Assembly (NCBI GenBank): GCA_009176605.1
Contig: SEYY01001244.1
Location: 79,550-143,549 of the forward strand
DNA length: 64,000 nt
Source: Armadillidium nasatum
Lineage: Eukaryota > Arthropoda > Malacostraca > Isopoda > Armadillidiidae
Reading direction: 5' to 3'
The notes under the pieces are model-generated. The model saw nothing but the letters and a program-made list of their open reading frames with translations, did no database searches and had not been told where the DNA came from. Every line of letters starts with the position of its first letter. Within the stretch, counting starts at the first letter, position 1. The translations under genes and the position numbers were made by a program. Shown here piece after piece: positions 1-13,857 of this stretch.

Positions 1-768
<768 letters not shown>

Positions 769-853
<85 letters not shown>
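769..853. repeat. (TA)n microsatellite
   Basis: TA array of about 85 bases with one phase slip (AATATA) near 824. Confidence 0.97.
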
Positions 854-856
<3 letters not shown>

Positions 857-1324
857 GAGCTCCAATATTCGTCATTAATCCGTTCCTGAGGGGATGACGA
901 ATATCGAAAAAAAAGAATATCGAATAATTTTTTCCCATAGGAATTAACTAAAAATGGATTAATTCGTTCCCAGCCTCGAATTTTGCCTATCTATTCTTTA
1001 ACAAAAAAAAAAAAATTTCAATCTAGAATCGATCTCCGAAATTATTTCAAACACTGTACAATTTAACTACAGTACATATTAAACAGCGTACTGCCATAAA
1101 TAATACGTAATACGCACTGTGTAGGCCTACATAAACGCTAAACACAAATAAAATTTTTAAAAAGAAATTTACCTTTGGATGAGAAAAACAATGATTGTTA
1201 TTAAGAGTTTTATTTTTAAGGTTATAGGCTTTCGTAGGCGAATATTGATTTTTCGACGAATATCGGGAAAAAATTACAGGGCGAATATCGGAAAAGACGA
1301 ATACTGGAGGGGACGAATATTGGA

Positions 1325-1325
<1 letters not shown>
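854..1325. mobile_element. pogo/Tigger-like MITE
   Basis: Non-autonomous DNA transposon of about 470 bp. A perfect 14-bp inverted repeat, CTCCAATATTCGTC at 860-873 and its reverse complement at 1312-1325, marks the ends, and CGAATAT-type motifs recur inside each end. The ATTAATCCGTTCCTGAGG text near the left end resembles pogo/Tigger subterminal sequence (family knowledge). It sits within (TA)n, which suits the TA target preference of Tc1/mariner/pogo elements but makes the target duplication impossible to delimit. No transposase is present. Confidence 0.6.

Positions 1326-1394
<69 letters not shown>
1326..1394. repeat. (TA)n microsatellite
   Basis: TA array of about 69 bases between the MITE and the BEL/Pao LTR. 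Confidence 0.97.
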
Positions 1395-1397
<3 letters not shown>

Positions 1398-1959
1398 AAG
1401 AATTTTATATTACTAATGTTAAATTTAATTAAATTCTTACCTTTAGTTAAATTCTCTTAATTATTTTAAATGTTGCTAAAGTTTAAGACCCTAAATCACC
1501 TACCCTAAGTTTAATTCTCTAGCGCTAGATTATCAAAACCTAGTTTAGGCTACAATAAGGTCTACTTTTAACTTTTTTATATTAATTTTTATAGTTTCAT
1601 TAAGAAATGAATCTTGGAATATTATTTATTAATGATGACCAATAATAAACAATATTAACTTAACTAGACACAATTAGTTTCAATAGTTTAAACTTTTTAA
1701 AGTATCACAATTTTTAATAGAAGCTTTCAGTACAAAATCAAGAACAATACTGTCCTTAAAATGTACGACTGTTATGTAATTTTTACTACTAATGCGCGTG
1801 CGCACTTTTGCGCTTTTAAATATGTATATTCATTTAAATAAACCAAGTAAATTTTAATGTCACAATATTAATTAAATTTTTACAGTTAAATATATTAAAA
1901 TTTTATAAATATTTTACTATTAATAGTTTTAATTTTATTGTTTTATAAATTATTTTACA
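1395..1959 (-). repeat. BEL/Pao 3' LTR
   Basis: 565-bp LTR with TG/CA ends. On the minus strand it begins TGTAAAATAATTT directly after a short purine tract (GTGGGAG) at about 1960-1966. It matches the LTR at 7792 almost base for base. Confidence 0.9.
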
Positions 1960-2087
1960 CTCCCACAAAATTATTGTATTTGTGAGACAAATACAATCAA
2001 CTTACTTTCATGGAAATGTTAAATTCACAAATTAATTAATTGGTTTCACAAAAAATGTATTTAATTCACATGTTATTTAATTTGGTT

Positions 2088-2432
2088 TTATTCATCAAAG
2101 TCTTCACTATAATCTTTGATGAATTTTCTACACTTTTCAGCTGCTTTACGTTTAGGTTTGGTTACAACTGAAGTATTATTATCTTGGTCTTTGATAGGGT
2201 CTATATTATCTATGTCATTGTTCGGTGAATTGTCTTCAATTGGTGCATTTTCACTATGAGTAATAGATAATTCAAGAGGGTACAAATTTACTATTGAGTG
2301 GTATGCTATTTGACCATTACCTTGCCTCAGTTTTACAGAGCGAATTTTATTGTCATAGCCAATAACCACTTCCAAAACCTTTCCAAGGAGCCAAAAAGGT
2401 CTAGGTTTCACTGGAGATCTTATCAAAACCAC
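2088..2432 (-). pseudogene. BEL/Pao C-terminal domain (DUF5641-like)
   Basis: Part of the BEL/Pao polyprotein downstream of integrase. The sequence around PRPFWLLGKVLEVV followed by RSVKLRQGNG and NLYPLE is the domain typical of the C terminus of Pao/BEL polyproteins, where it follows the integrase core. Its last part is low-complexity and acidic, then basic. Retroelement fossil. Confidence 0.85.
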
Positions 2433-2497
2433 ATCACCTACTTTGATTTTATTTTCCCAAGAGATTTGATACAGATCTCTGCTATGCTCCCTAAGGC

Positions 2498-3718
2498 TTA
2501 AAAGATAACTTCAAACCAGAGTTTTCGGAAATTTTCTAGGATATTTTCATTTTGTTCTAAAGTTTGTTCAACCCTAGCTTGACTATGACTATCAACCCAA
2601 GTATCATCATATTCCTCTTTGAGTATAAGAGAAGTGTTACAATGCAACTTTAAGAAAGAATTAGGTGTTATGGGTTGTAAGTTGTCAGAGTTTGAGACAT
2701 ATGTAAGTGGTCGGCTATTAATAGCATTCTGAATATTTGAAAGATTTGTAAGTAGCTCAAAATATGTTAACTTAGAACGACCTATAACTTTATACATACA
2801 GCTCTTGACTACCTTGATCATTCTTTCCCACATTGCACCAATGAAAGCACTAAACAAAGGAATTTTAATGTGTTTGATATTAAATTTAGAAAGTTCAGCA
2901 CTAAATTCACTTGATGTTAAAGCTTTATTTAAAATATCAGTACTTTTAGAAAATGTTTTAGCATTGTCACTATACAAGTAGTGAGGAATGTTGTAATAAT
3001 TACAAAAACGTTGAAAGGCATATAAAAAATTAGTAACTGACATATCTGGTAACAACTCTAAATGGATTGCCCTTATATTCAAGCAGGTGAATATTAATAT
3101 GAACATTTTATTACTTGTATTTGTCACAGGATCTTTGACCCATACATTACCTGTATAATCTATACCTGTATGTTGAAAAGGTGTGATTAATTTTAAGTGA
3201 TGTTTAGGTATGCTAGAATACTTTGGGTACTTAAAAGCAAAAATATTAATTTTTTTGCACAAGATATGCAATGATTAATCACATTTTTTATTACAGATCT
3301 TGACTGAGGTATCCAAAATCCTTGAGATCTTATATAATTCAAAGTAGAACTTAAACCCAAGTGCTGTACTCTACTATGGCAATGCATTATAAAAAGTTTT
3401 GTAAAATGGTGAAACTTTGACAAAAGGATTGGATTATGGACATTGTAGTCAAAATATAAACATTTTGATATTCTTCCTTTTGTTCTTAGAATATTATTTT
3501 CATCAAGAAATAAATTTAAATTCAATACTAAAACAGGGATATTATTTGACTTTACTTTAGAACTTAAATATTCAATTTCTGTGGAGAAATGACAAGATTG
3601 CATTTGTTTGATCCAATAATGCAATGACTTGATATTTGGATTACACTGAGTTTTTATACAAAATGGTTTAAACACATAAGAGGTAATATTAATTACCTTT
3701 TGATAGGATGAAAATTTG
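2498..3718 (-). pseudogene. BEL/Pao integrase region
   Basis: Integrase part of the minus-strand BEL/Pao element. Visible are the N-terminal zinc-binding His/Cys region (HCHSRVQHLG and CISCAKK), the core beginning at HTGIDYTGN with its Asp, the second Asp region LYSDNAKTF, and a downstream GAMWERMIKVVK helix. These place it with the Pao/BEL integrases. It borders the 100-N gap on its high side. Confidence 0.85.
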
Positions 3719-3818
3719 NNNNNNNNNNNNNNNNNNNNNNNNNNNNNNNNNNNNNNNNNNNNNNNNNNNNNNNNNNNNNNNNNNNNNNNNNNNNNNNNNN
3801 NNNNNNNNNNNNNNNNNN
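3719..3818. other. Assembly gap (100 N)
   Basis: Exactly 100 N: a conventional scaffold gap of unknown true size inside the BEL/Pao pol region. Confidence 0.99.
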
Positions 3819-4084
3819 TGAATATTACTATAAGCACTCAATATGGCATCTAAACATTTGAGAGCCAACAGAACTCCCATAAATTCTAAGGTTGGAATAC
3901 TGTACTGTCTTTTAGTATTTACTGGTGACACTTTAGCTTTTGAGTATAACAAATGACCTTCATTATTATCATTGCAGGAATAAGCAGTAAAACCATAAGC
4001 TGATTTACTACTATCACTAAATATATGCATAGCATACGAACATTTTTCATTAAGTACTTGTCTAGGAAATTCTATTTCATGCAA
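3819..4084 (-). pseudogene. BEL/Pao RNase H region
   Basis: Start of the Pao-type RNase H domain. HIFSDSSKSAYG carries the first catalytic Asp region, followed by SIPTLEFMGVLLALK with the Glu helix. It lies between the reverse transcriptase part and the gap. Confidence 0.85.
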
Positions 4085-5615
4085 TCTTCTTTAAATCACT
4101 CTCTAATTTCTGCCACTCATTGATCACTTCTATAGGTAGCACATCATCCCATCCAAATTTTTGCTCCCATATAGATCTTATTAATAATTTGCCTCTAATG
4201 GTAACAGGAAGAGCCAATCCTAATGGATCAAACTGTCTGGAAGTCTCAGATAAGATAAGGCGCTTTGAGTTTGCAGAAGAATCAAAATCTACCTTTGCTA
4301 ATGAAATAGTATCGTTAACTGTATTAAATCTATATCCTAAAATTTTTTCTAAGCTATTACTATGTTCCATTAGTCTATCATCCTGCTGCATGACATTTCT
4401 GAGTTCTGAACTGTTTGAATTCCATGACCTCAAAATAAATCCCCCCATAGCCATTCTATCATATGTCAATTTATACAAAGATGTTAACTCACTGGCATCA
4501 TTACCAGTAAAGATTAAATTATCACAATAAAAATTAGAGCTTAAGATTTGAGTACATTTATCATTAGGAAATTTTGCTGCATGATGTGCCATTACATAAT
4601 GAAGGATAAAGGGTGAGGTGGTATATCCAAAGACTATAGTTTTATACCTATATGTGACAAGTTGACCATCTTTTTCCCATAGTAAGCAAAATTTGTTTTT
4701 ATCAAACTCATCCCTCAATCTTATCATTAGAAAAGCCTGTTTCACATCACTCAGTACTACATAGTTGTTAGTCCTAAAGATAAATAAAAGTTTTAAAAGT
4801 GAAGTCATCAAATCTAAACCAGTATATGAAGCTTCATTAAGAGATGGGGATAATTTATTCACTTTTAAAGAACAGTTCAGTACAGGACGAATTTTAGTTG
4901 TTACCTGTGGATCACTTCTGATCACAGGGCGGTGAGGAACATATACATAATCATTTATTTGGTGAGGTTTTACAGAAATTTGCTCTAATATATCCTCATT
5001 TAATTGTTTTTGAAAGACATCATCATATGATTTCATTAAGTTATTATTTTTAAGGTAGGTAGTTACTTTATTTAAAACAGCAAGTGCTACTCTAAAGTTT
5101 GAAGGCACTAAATTAATTTTATCTTCTATCCATGGTAATTTAACATAGTATTTACCATCTTTAAATTCAATATTTTCTTTAAATTTCTTTACCATATCAA
5201 CATCATAATCTGTCATATCCTGGTCTGATGATGATATGCCCATAGATTCAAAAGAGAATAGATTTTCCAGGCCATTATCAACATCTGTATCAGTTAATAT
5301 TTTCTCTATTGGATTAAAATAAGTTTTTAAAGGTGAAATTATTGAATTAATAATAGTTTCATTAATACAAGTACTATTAATATTATTTACATCATTGTCA
5401 CATGGACTTTTACATTTACTATTATTTTGTTTATATAAATTAGATAACTGATCTGTATTTAAAAAATGTTCAATATTTCCAAAAGGTAAGATTTTCTTAT
5501 TTATTAAAAAACAACTACCATTCATACAAGTAGTTAATTCAAAAGAGGGAAGAAACTGTAAGACATCTACACCCAGTAATGCATCAATTTCAAAAACAGA
5601 TTTATTTGAAGCCAT
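4085..5615 (-). pseudogene. BEL/Pao protease tail and reverse transcriptase region
   Basis: Reverse transcriptase part of BEL/Pao. The opening residues DALLGVDVLQFLPS are the tail of the Pao protease region. They are followed by a linker, the RT palm and fingers (VPHRPVIRSD, KIRPVLNCS, LSDVKQAFLMIRL, TSPFILHYVM) and the polymerase motif FYCDNLIF, then the RT connection (FDPLGLALPVTIRGKLL), which is diagnostic of Pao (Peptidase_A17/RT family). About 510 codons remain open, the longest open stretch of the element. Confidence 0.93.
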
Positions 5616-6534
5616 TATAAAATGAGGAATCTGCTAAATTATATCTTTTCTTTAAATTATCTAAAGCACATTCTAAACCATTTACTTCATACTTTAGTTT
5701 AAGATCTTTATCTACCAATAAAGGCATAGTAATAATATTTTGATTTTCCAGTTTTAAACCTAAAGTAATTTGTTTAAAGTTTCTCTGACCAATTCCTATA
5801 AATGTCTGGATGTCAAAGTTAATATCCTTTAGGTCATTATAATTAGTACACAACTGCTTAGCTATATTCTCACAAATGTATGATCTTTGTGAACCTGAAT
5901 CTACTAAACAGCGAACTGTCTTTACTTTGTTGCCTCGTATGACTTCTAAAGTTAAAGTTGGGAGTAAATATACATTGTCAGATCTCTGATTAAAGCTAAT
6001 GCATAGACAATTTACTAAATCTTTATCTTTATCTTTATTGTTGGCTTGATCACAAAAGGCAGCTATGTGTCTACGAGAATTACACTGAAAGCAGGTATAT
6101 TTCAACTTATCATTTTTACCAAAGCAACTGTTTTCACAATGACCAACACCAGAACACAGAGGGCATAAATTTAATTCTTTAGCCCTTTTTTGTCTTTGCT
6201 CAAGTGTAATATATTTATTACACATGAACATCGAATGACCAGATGTCTGGCAAAATTTGCAAGGTTTTATATTAGCCTTTTTATTAATATGATTCACATT
6301 GGCTTTATTAGCATGACTAGAAGAAGCAGTGCTATCATTTATCTGAGAAGATTCAGTTTTAAAATTCTGAAGTGTACTGTTTTCTGAGACAGTTTGTTTA
6401 TTATTACTTTTAAAGCTGGATTTTGGTTTTTCATGCTTTTGTGAAGAAACTTTAGTAAGAGTTCTCACAACTTCTATATAATTGGAAAACAAATCATTAA
6501 GAGAAGGATAATTATTACCAACTTTGTGAATCAT
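5602..6534 (-). pseudogene. BEL/Pao zinc-knuckle and aspartic protease region
   Basis: Middle of the BEL/Pao element. Three Cys/His knuckle-like motifs (CKFCQTSGHSMFMC, CPLCSGVGHCENSC, CFQCNSRRHIAAFC) are followed by the retropepsin-like DUF1758 region with the active-site motif CLVDSGSQRSYI. This arrangement is standard between gag and RT in BEL/Pao elements. Confidence 0.9.
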
Positions 6535-7444
6535 TTCCTTTTTTAAAAACTATTGGTAATTTATTAAAAACTATGTGACTTAAAAGGGAATTTCCAGCAG
6601 ACCCTTCAATCATAAATTCAATATTATAAGTTTTTAAATCATAAACAAATGTTCGAATGTCATTAATATACGATTTCAATCCAATAAAGTCTGGATCATA
6701 TCCTTGAGGTGGTCTACTGTTTATTAACTTTTTATAAATTTCATCAATAATATAAGGTACATCTAAAAATTGTTCTTTCAATAAGTCAATAGCTATTGGA
6801 TAGTTTTCATCTTTTATTGAAAGATGACTTATTAATTTACGAGCATACCCTTTTAAATATGTATGCAGATATGACAACTTTACACTATTCGAATAAGCTT
6901 TAGAATCTATAATAGTATTAAATTGTGTCAAAAATGTATGAAATTCAAATTTATCTTTACTTGAACCTTCAAAAGAGTCACATTCTAAGGGTGGAGGCTT
7001 AGGTTCATTAATATGTAAATTATTTAAAGATTGTAAAAACTGATTTGTTGAATTTAGGCTATCATTATTTAGGTTAGGTTTATCAGCTGAGGAAGCCTCA
7101 ATAAATTCTCTAAAATCATCTAAAGACAATTCCAAAGAAAAATGATACTCAACTTGAGATTCAATTTCTTTTGTAAAAAAATCAAAATCAATTTCTTCAA
7201 CCTTTTCATCCTCTAAAATATTTAATATTTCACTATCATGTATTTTAATAAGGTCAACTTCTTTTAAAATCTTTTCATACTGAACTTTAAAAAATGAAGA
7301 AGTTAATTTATCTTGAGCCTTAAACTCATTTAATTTATTTAAAACTATAGTAATAGTCCTTTTATTATATCCTCTTTTCCTAGAAATGGTGGAAATTTGA
7401 GATTTATATTTACTGGATGTATCAGTATCATCACTACCAGCCAT
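6515..7444 (-). pseudogene. BEL/Pao gag region
   Basis: Gag-like start of the element, ATG at 7444. An acidic N-terminal half is followed by the DUF1759-type segment (KFEFHTFLTQFNTIID, LSYLHTYLKGYARKLI), the capsid-like region of BEL/Pao. It lies just inside the 5' LTR with a roughly 350-base leader. Confidence 0.88.
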
Positions 7445-7791
7445 TGTATTTCAAGGCTTAAGTCTTTCATAGACCTATGTTACTTAGTTTAGGCCCATAA
7501 CTATAATGACAAGTTAGGTTATATTAATTTGAGTTAGGCCTATTTACAGTCTTATAATAATAAAGGACCTAGGTTAGATTATACTAAGTATTCTAATTTA
7601 GGCTAAGCTTGTTTTAAAAATAAGCTTAGACTATTAATAGTTTAAATCACAGTTTAAGCAAGGCAATACCAAGCTTTAGTATAAAATTCCAAAGTAAGTC
7701 TAGGCTAGGCTTAGATTATGTAGGCCACAAGCCTAGGGCCTAGTTTAACCATTAATAGTTTCAAGTAGTCAATAATTCATTTCTTAATTTT

Positions 7792-9287
<1,496 letters not shown>

Positions 9288-9497
9288 TTCCTCTCTCTTC
9301 AGTTGGTCATCATATTCTTTTCTTTTTCTTGCATCCCCTAAAACTTGCCAAGCCTCTGTCACCTTAATGAAATTTTCCTTTGAAGTAGCATCAGTACATT
9401 TGTCTGGATGATACTTTCGTGCAAGTTCTTGATAGTTTTTCCGAATGTCTGCTTCGCTTGCATCAGCATTAACACCAAGAATCTCATAAAAATTCAT
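9288..9497 (-). CDS. DNAJC24: J-domain exon, DNAJC24/DPH4-like
   Basis: Host-type coding exon of exactly 70 codons on the minus strand. ATG at 9497 is immediately preceded by a splice acceptor (TTCTTTTTATAG), and the exon ends in phase 0 at the donor GTATGT (9287-9282). It encodes a complete J-domain: helix I (FYEILGVNADAS), helix II, the HPD tripeptide at residues 30-32 and helices III/IV ending EYDDQLKREE. J-domains stimulate the ATPase of Hsp70. A J-domain at the very N terminus with FIKVTEAWQVLG resembles DNAJC24 (DPH4), which acts in diphthamide synthesis on eEF2. The CSL zinc finger that would confirm this is not in the window, so another short DnaJ protein is possible. Downstream exons were not found. 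Confidence 0.75.
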
Positions 9498-9657
9498 CTA
9501 TAAAAAGAAAATATACAGGTATATTAAAATTTTAGTTATTTAAGAACTTGTACATTGTTGAAAAATCCATATTCTTTAAATATTTTAAAAATAACATTTA
9601 AATTGTTTATATATAAAATAATTTTCTATTATAATTTCAGCAGCGGTATTTTAATTC

Positions 9658-9860
9658 TTAAATACAGTAGTAAGTGCTAATATGCCTGTTATGAAAATGA
9701 TTTTCGATTTTTTCCATATAAGACCAAATATTGAAATCCTTTATAATGACCGAGTTTGCAGGACAGAAATGGATTGCCACAAAAACTGGTAAAACCTCAT
9801 CAAATTTTTTTCTTTTTCTTAAGTATCTATCAACTGGAAAGATTCCTATCTTCAAACAAA
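9658..9860 (-). CDS. Putative exon of unrecognised host gene (3' terminal)
   Basis: Open segment on the minus strand that starts at a possible acceptor (ATATCTTCAG before 9860) and ends at TAA (9658-9660). There is no ATG at the start of the open stretch, consistent with an internal or terminal exon. The encoded text (VDRYLRKRKKFDEVLPVF, AIHFCPANSVIIKDFNIW) has normal globular composition and no low complexity. It could join the GTAAGA donor near 10194 in frame (100 + 203 bases). I do not recognise the protein. It lies 160 bases upstream of the J-domain exon on the same strand and could equally be a pseudogene remnant. Confidence 0.35.
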
Positions 9861-10138
9861 CTGAAGATATTTAGTTATTAATTATTATATACAAAATTAT
9901 TAATAAAATTAATATAATACTTATTCCAACTGCTTTGGTTTCAAAAATGTTGCTTAATGATTCGTATGTATTTTAGAATATCCGAATATTTAACATATCA
10001 ATGACAGATTTATTAAATGAAAAGATTTCAGAATTTGGATCAAAGTTTTCGGAACCATAAAGCAAATAATAAAAATAATTAATTAATTAAAAATGTCACT
10101 GTCATTCCAATGTTGTGTGTTTTTGGAAGATTGTGAAG

Positions 10139-10294
10139 TTATATTGGTGACATCATTTTTTCGACAACAAGGATCCTGTTACAAGACATCTTACAAAACT
10201 CAGAAAGTTGTTCTCTACTTTCCATAGCTTGATTCACAATGTCAGTTGGATTGCAAATTCCAGTAACTGTAAAATTATTGGTTTGCCAAAGAGT
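10139..10294 (-). CDS. Putative exon of unrecognised host gene
   Basis: 51 codons on the minus strand after a good acceptor (GCCTATGTTTCAG before 10294), ending at TAA (10139-10141). It encodes TLWQTNNFTVTGICNPTDIV then NQAMESREQLSEF, which looks like real protein. A donor-like GTAAGATG inside it (10194-10187) would give a shorter exon, 10195-10294, that reads in frame into the segment ending at 9658. The two readings may be alternative 3' ends. No family recognised. Confidence 0.38.
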   Translation of the reverse strand, partial: TLWQTNNFTVTGICNPTDIVNQAMESREQLSEFCKMSCNRILVVEKMMSPI

Positions 10295-10546
10295 CTGAAA
10301 CATAGGCAGTTAATGTGTACACTACTTCTTAAACTAGGGATGTACCGATAGTATCGGTATCGGCATCGGCAGTATCGGCCTTTTTGGTGGGTATCGGTAT
10401 TGGTTTAATATGGCCGATACTCCGATACTTCTTACTTTTTGGGTGAAGAATTATGAGAAACTTTTAGATTAAAAAATAAATCTAGTTTCGATATATAAAA
10501 GTTCTAATAAGGAATTCCTTGAGCTAGCCCATAATTCGTTTTCCTA

Positions 10547-10547
<1 letters not shown>

Positions 10548-10628
<81 letters not shown>
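10548..10628. repeat. (TA)n microsatellite
   Basis: TA array of about 81 bases at the 5' edge of the nested LINE. Confidence 0.97.
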
Positions 10629-10631
<3 letters not shown>

Positions 10632-12770
10632 CATTCCTTCCGTGGGAGGAGTACATCGGAGTGTGCAGAACGCATTACCGAGGTGATTCTCTATGGCATG
10701 GAGGCGTACATTCTATATTCTTTCCCTTATACTAAACCTAACAAACCTTGGTTTAACTCTCCTTGTTCTCGCGCTATCCGCCGCAGGGATGCTGCCTTCA
10801 GGGATTACCGTCGTCTTCAAACTCCAGAAATTCACGCTACTTATATTTCATCCCGGAAAATGCAAAATCTATCCTTCGTGACACTAAAAACTTATTTCTC
10901 CGTAGAAAATGCTATAATCTTTCTGGTTCCTCTTCTTCAAGTTCTTTCTGGCATTTTGATAAAAATGTCAACTCTAACTTTGCTTCTTCCTCTTTCCCTA
11001 ATTTAATATCTTCTGACGGCACAACTGCGGTTTTACCTTCTTCTAAAGCTGAACTCTTTGCTCAAACTTTTGCCTCTAATTCAACCTTAGACGATTCCGG
11101 AGCTATTCCTACTCCTTCAACAACCTCTAACTCAATTATGCCTAAAATTAGAATTTCTTCTAAAGATGTCATTTCTGCTCTCTCTGAGCTTAATACTAAG
11201 AAGGCGTACGGTCCCAATGGTATTCATCCTGTGGTTCTCAAATTTTGTGATTCCGAGCTTGCACCGTGCCTCGGTAAACTATTTCGTCTTTGCCTCTCTA
11301 ATTCAACCTTCCCTTCTTGCTGGAAACGTGCCTTCATTCAGCCTGTGCCGAAGAAGGGGGACCCCTCTCAACCCTCCAACTACTGTCCTATTTCTTTAAC
11401 CTCCGTTCTCTCTAAAGTTTTCGCATCTATCCTTAACAGGAAGATTTGGAAACATCTCAATTCTTCTAACCTTATCTCAGATCGCCAGTATGGCTTTCGT
11501 AAGAAACGCTTTACTGGTGATCTTCTTTCCCTTCTCTCTGACTCTTGGTCCTCCGCTCTTCGGCATTTTGGTGAATCTTTTGCTGTCGCGCTGGACATAT
11601 CGAAAGCCATCGATATAGTCTAGCACAAAGCTTTGATTTCTAAACTTCCCTCTTTCGGAATCTATCCTTCTCTCTGTGATCTTGTCTCTAATTTCCTTTC
11701 CGGTCGTTCTATAGCAGCTGTTGTAGACAGCCATCGTTCTTCCTTTAAATCTATTAATAGTGGTGTTCCTCAGGGTTCTGTCCTATTCCCAACACTTTTT
11801 CTACTTTTCATTAATGACCTTCTCTCTATTACCTCATCTCCTATCCACTCCTATGCTGATGACTCCACTCTTCATTATTCCTTCCAGTTTGAAAAACGTT
11901 CCACCCAACAGCAGTTGATAGACTAGAGAAGGGTAGCCTTGGAGCAATTAACCCCTGATCTTTCACTTATTTCAAATTGGGGCAGAGAAAACATGGTTGT
12001 TTTCAATGCCTCAAAAACTCAATTCCTTCATCTCTCCACTCGACACAATCTTCCACACAACTATGATATATTCTTCGAAAACACACAACTCAAGCCTTCA
12101 TCTGTTCTTAATATTCTTGGGGTTTCATTTTCTCATGATCTTTCTTGGAAAGATCACATTACTTCTCTTTCTAAACAAGCTTCTAAGAGGTTGGGTTTCT
12201 GAGGCGCCTTCAGAATTACTTCACGCCACCCCAGTTGCTTGCTCTGTATAGGGGTGTTGTTCGCCCCTGTATGGAGTATGCTTCGCACATCTGGGTTGGT
12301 TCCACACATACAGCTCTCCTAGAGAAGGTGGAGTCTAGGGCATTTCGTCTCATCAACTCTCCTGCTCTTACTAACTCTCTTCAATCTCTTTCTGCCCGTC
12401 GAATTGTTGCGTCACTCTCTCTTTACTATCGCTATTACAACGGACACTGCTCTTCTGAACTCTCTCGTCGCATACCTCCTCCATTGAGAAGAGCTCGTGC
12501 GACACGCCTTTCTATACAGTTTCATCCTTTCTCTGTCCAACTCTCCGACCCCAGACTTAACCGCTATGCTCAATCTTACATATACTCTACTGGTAAATTC
12601 TAGAACACAATCCCTTCATCTGTTTTCCCAACTTCCTTTGACTTGCGTACTTTCAAACGCCGTGTATCTGGACACGTCGGCCACCATCGACCATGATAAT
12701 AGATCTTTCCCAACTCTGGTGGAATTTGGTAGGCCTCTGGCCTTTGCTCACCGGAGGAGATATAAAAAAA

Positions 12771-12774
<4 letters not shown>
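10629..12774 (+). mobile_element. LINE family A (CR1/Jockey-like), 5' truncated
   Basis: Non-LTR retrotransposon copy lacking the endonuclease. It begins in the linker before RT and keeps the whole RT: LSELNTKKAYGPNGIHPVVL, FIQPVPKKGDPSQPSNYCPI, YGFRKK, VALDISKAID, INSGVPQGSV and the catalytic IHSYADDSTL, then the C-terminal region (YRGVVRPCMEYASHIWVG). The frame is broken several times (a stop after SKAIDIV near 11622, a stop near 11924, a frame change near 12200), so it is dead. The 3' UTR ends GGAGGAGATATAAAAAAAAA and then a (TA)n array. It is inserted in a hAT element. Confidence 0.92.

Positions 12775-12856
<82 letters not shown>
12775..12856. repeat. (TA)n microsatellite at LINE tail
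   Basis: TA array of about 82 bases following the A-rich tail of the nested LINE. Confidence 0.97.
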
Positions 12857-12858
<2 letters not shown>

Positions 12859-13439
12859 CAAAAAAGAACAGGCTCTCTCTAGATATGAGTGAAACTTTAA
12901 TATTTTTACATCATAATTTTAGGGTATTTGAATTCGATTACTAAGTGATGTCTTTACCTTAAAGGAGTATATTATGTCATGTTTGAATAATAGCGTTTTT
13001 TATATTTTGTCTTTTCTGTTGATTATTTGAGGTCTCTTCTTTCATTATTTTTATTCTTTATATTGTAGCTAGTTAAAGAATCTTCTTGCAAATTGTAATC
13101 ATGTTAAAACATAAAAGCGAGTAGCTACACTTTGTTAATAATTACTGGAAAATGGAAATGGAATATTTCTTGAATAAACATAAACATAAAAAAGTTATTA
13201 GTATTATATTTGCATTTATTATTCCTAAAAGATAATATTTTAATTTAAAAAATACTAGGGGATATCCAAATATGAAATACATGACTAAGTTGCCTAGCAG
13301 TACACAAATGTTCTATCTCATTACTGTGAATTTCTTATAATAATTAAAGTATCGGTATCGGTATCGGCACCTTAAAAAAATAGAGTATCGGTATCGGTAT
13401 CGGCCTCTTTACTGGTATCGGTACATCTCTATCTTAAAC

Positions 13440-13857
13440 CTCTGTCCAAATGTATTAAATTTCAGAACTAAGCAGATCTGGCAAGTGTTTTGCTGTTAGT
13501 TTTTTGGTGTGCACTAGTGAAAAAATGATCCTGCCTTTTGCAACAACCTTACTTTGCAATCAAAGATTTTCCATTCTCATTAACTTAAAAAAATGAAGTA
13601 CAGAAATAGGTTGAATCCCCTGAAACAATCCAAATTCTTTTGACTTCAAAACTGCATAATTTTGATGTATAAAAAATGAATCCAATTCTCTAAGAGCTGA
13701 AGTAAAAGTATTTATAATTAAATTCTAATGTTACCTAATGAAATTTTAATTAATTTTGTTTTACTATTTTCTTACTTCGTGCAGTTTATTATTATTCAGT
13801 TGTATTTGTTAAATGTTTAATTTTTAAAGTTGACTTATCAAGCACAATTATGAACTG
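13440..13857. other. Unannotated segment
   Basis: AT-rich sequence between the hAT target duplication and the next repeat. No gene or known element recognised. Confidence 0.45.

Larger units (their letters stand above)
10335..13431. mobile_element. hAT non-autonomous element with nested LINE
   Basis: DNA transposon flanked by a perfect 8-bp target duplication, TCTTAAAC at 10327-10334 and 13432-13439, diagnostic of hAT. Ends are imperfect inverted repeats, TAGGGATGTACCGATA at the left and CGGTACATCTCTA at the right. Both subterminal zones are packed with GGTATC/GATACC-type short repeats (10341-10430 and 13345-13425), which in hAT elements are often transposase-binding sites. No hAT transposase is visible inside. 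The interior carries a LINE fragment and two (TA)n arrays, which account for most of its 3.1 kb. Confidence 0.9.
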
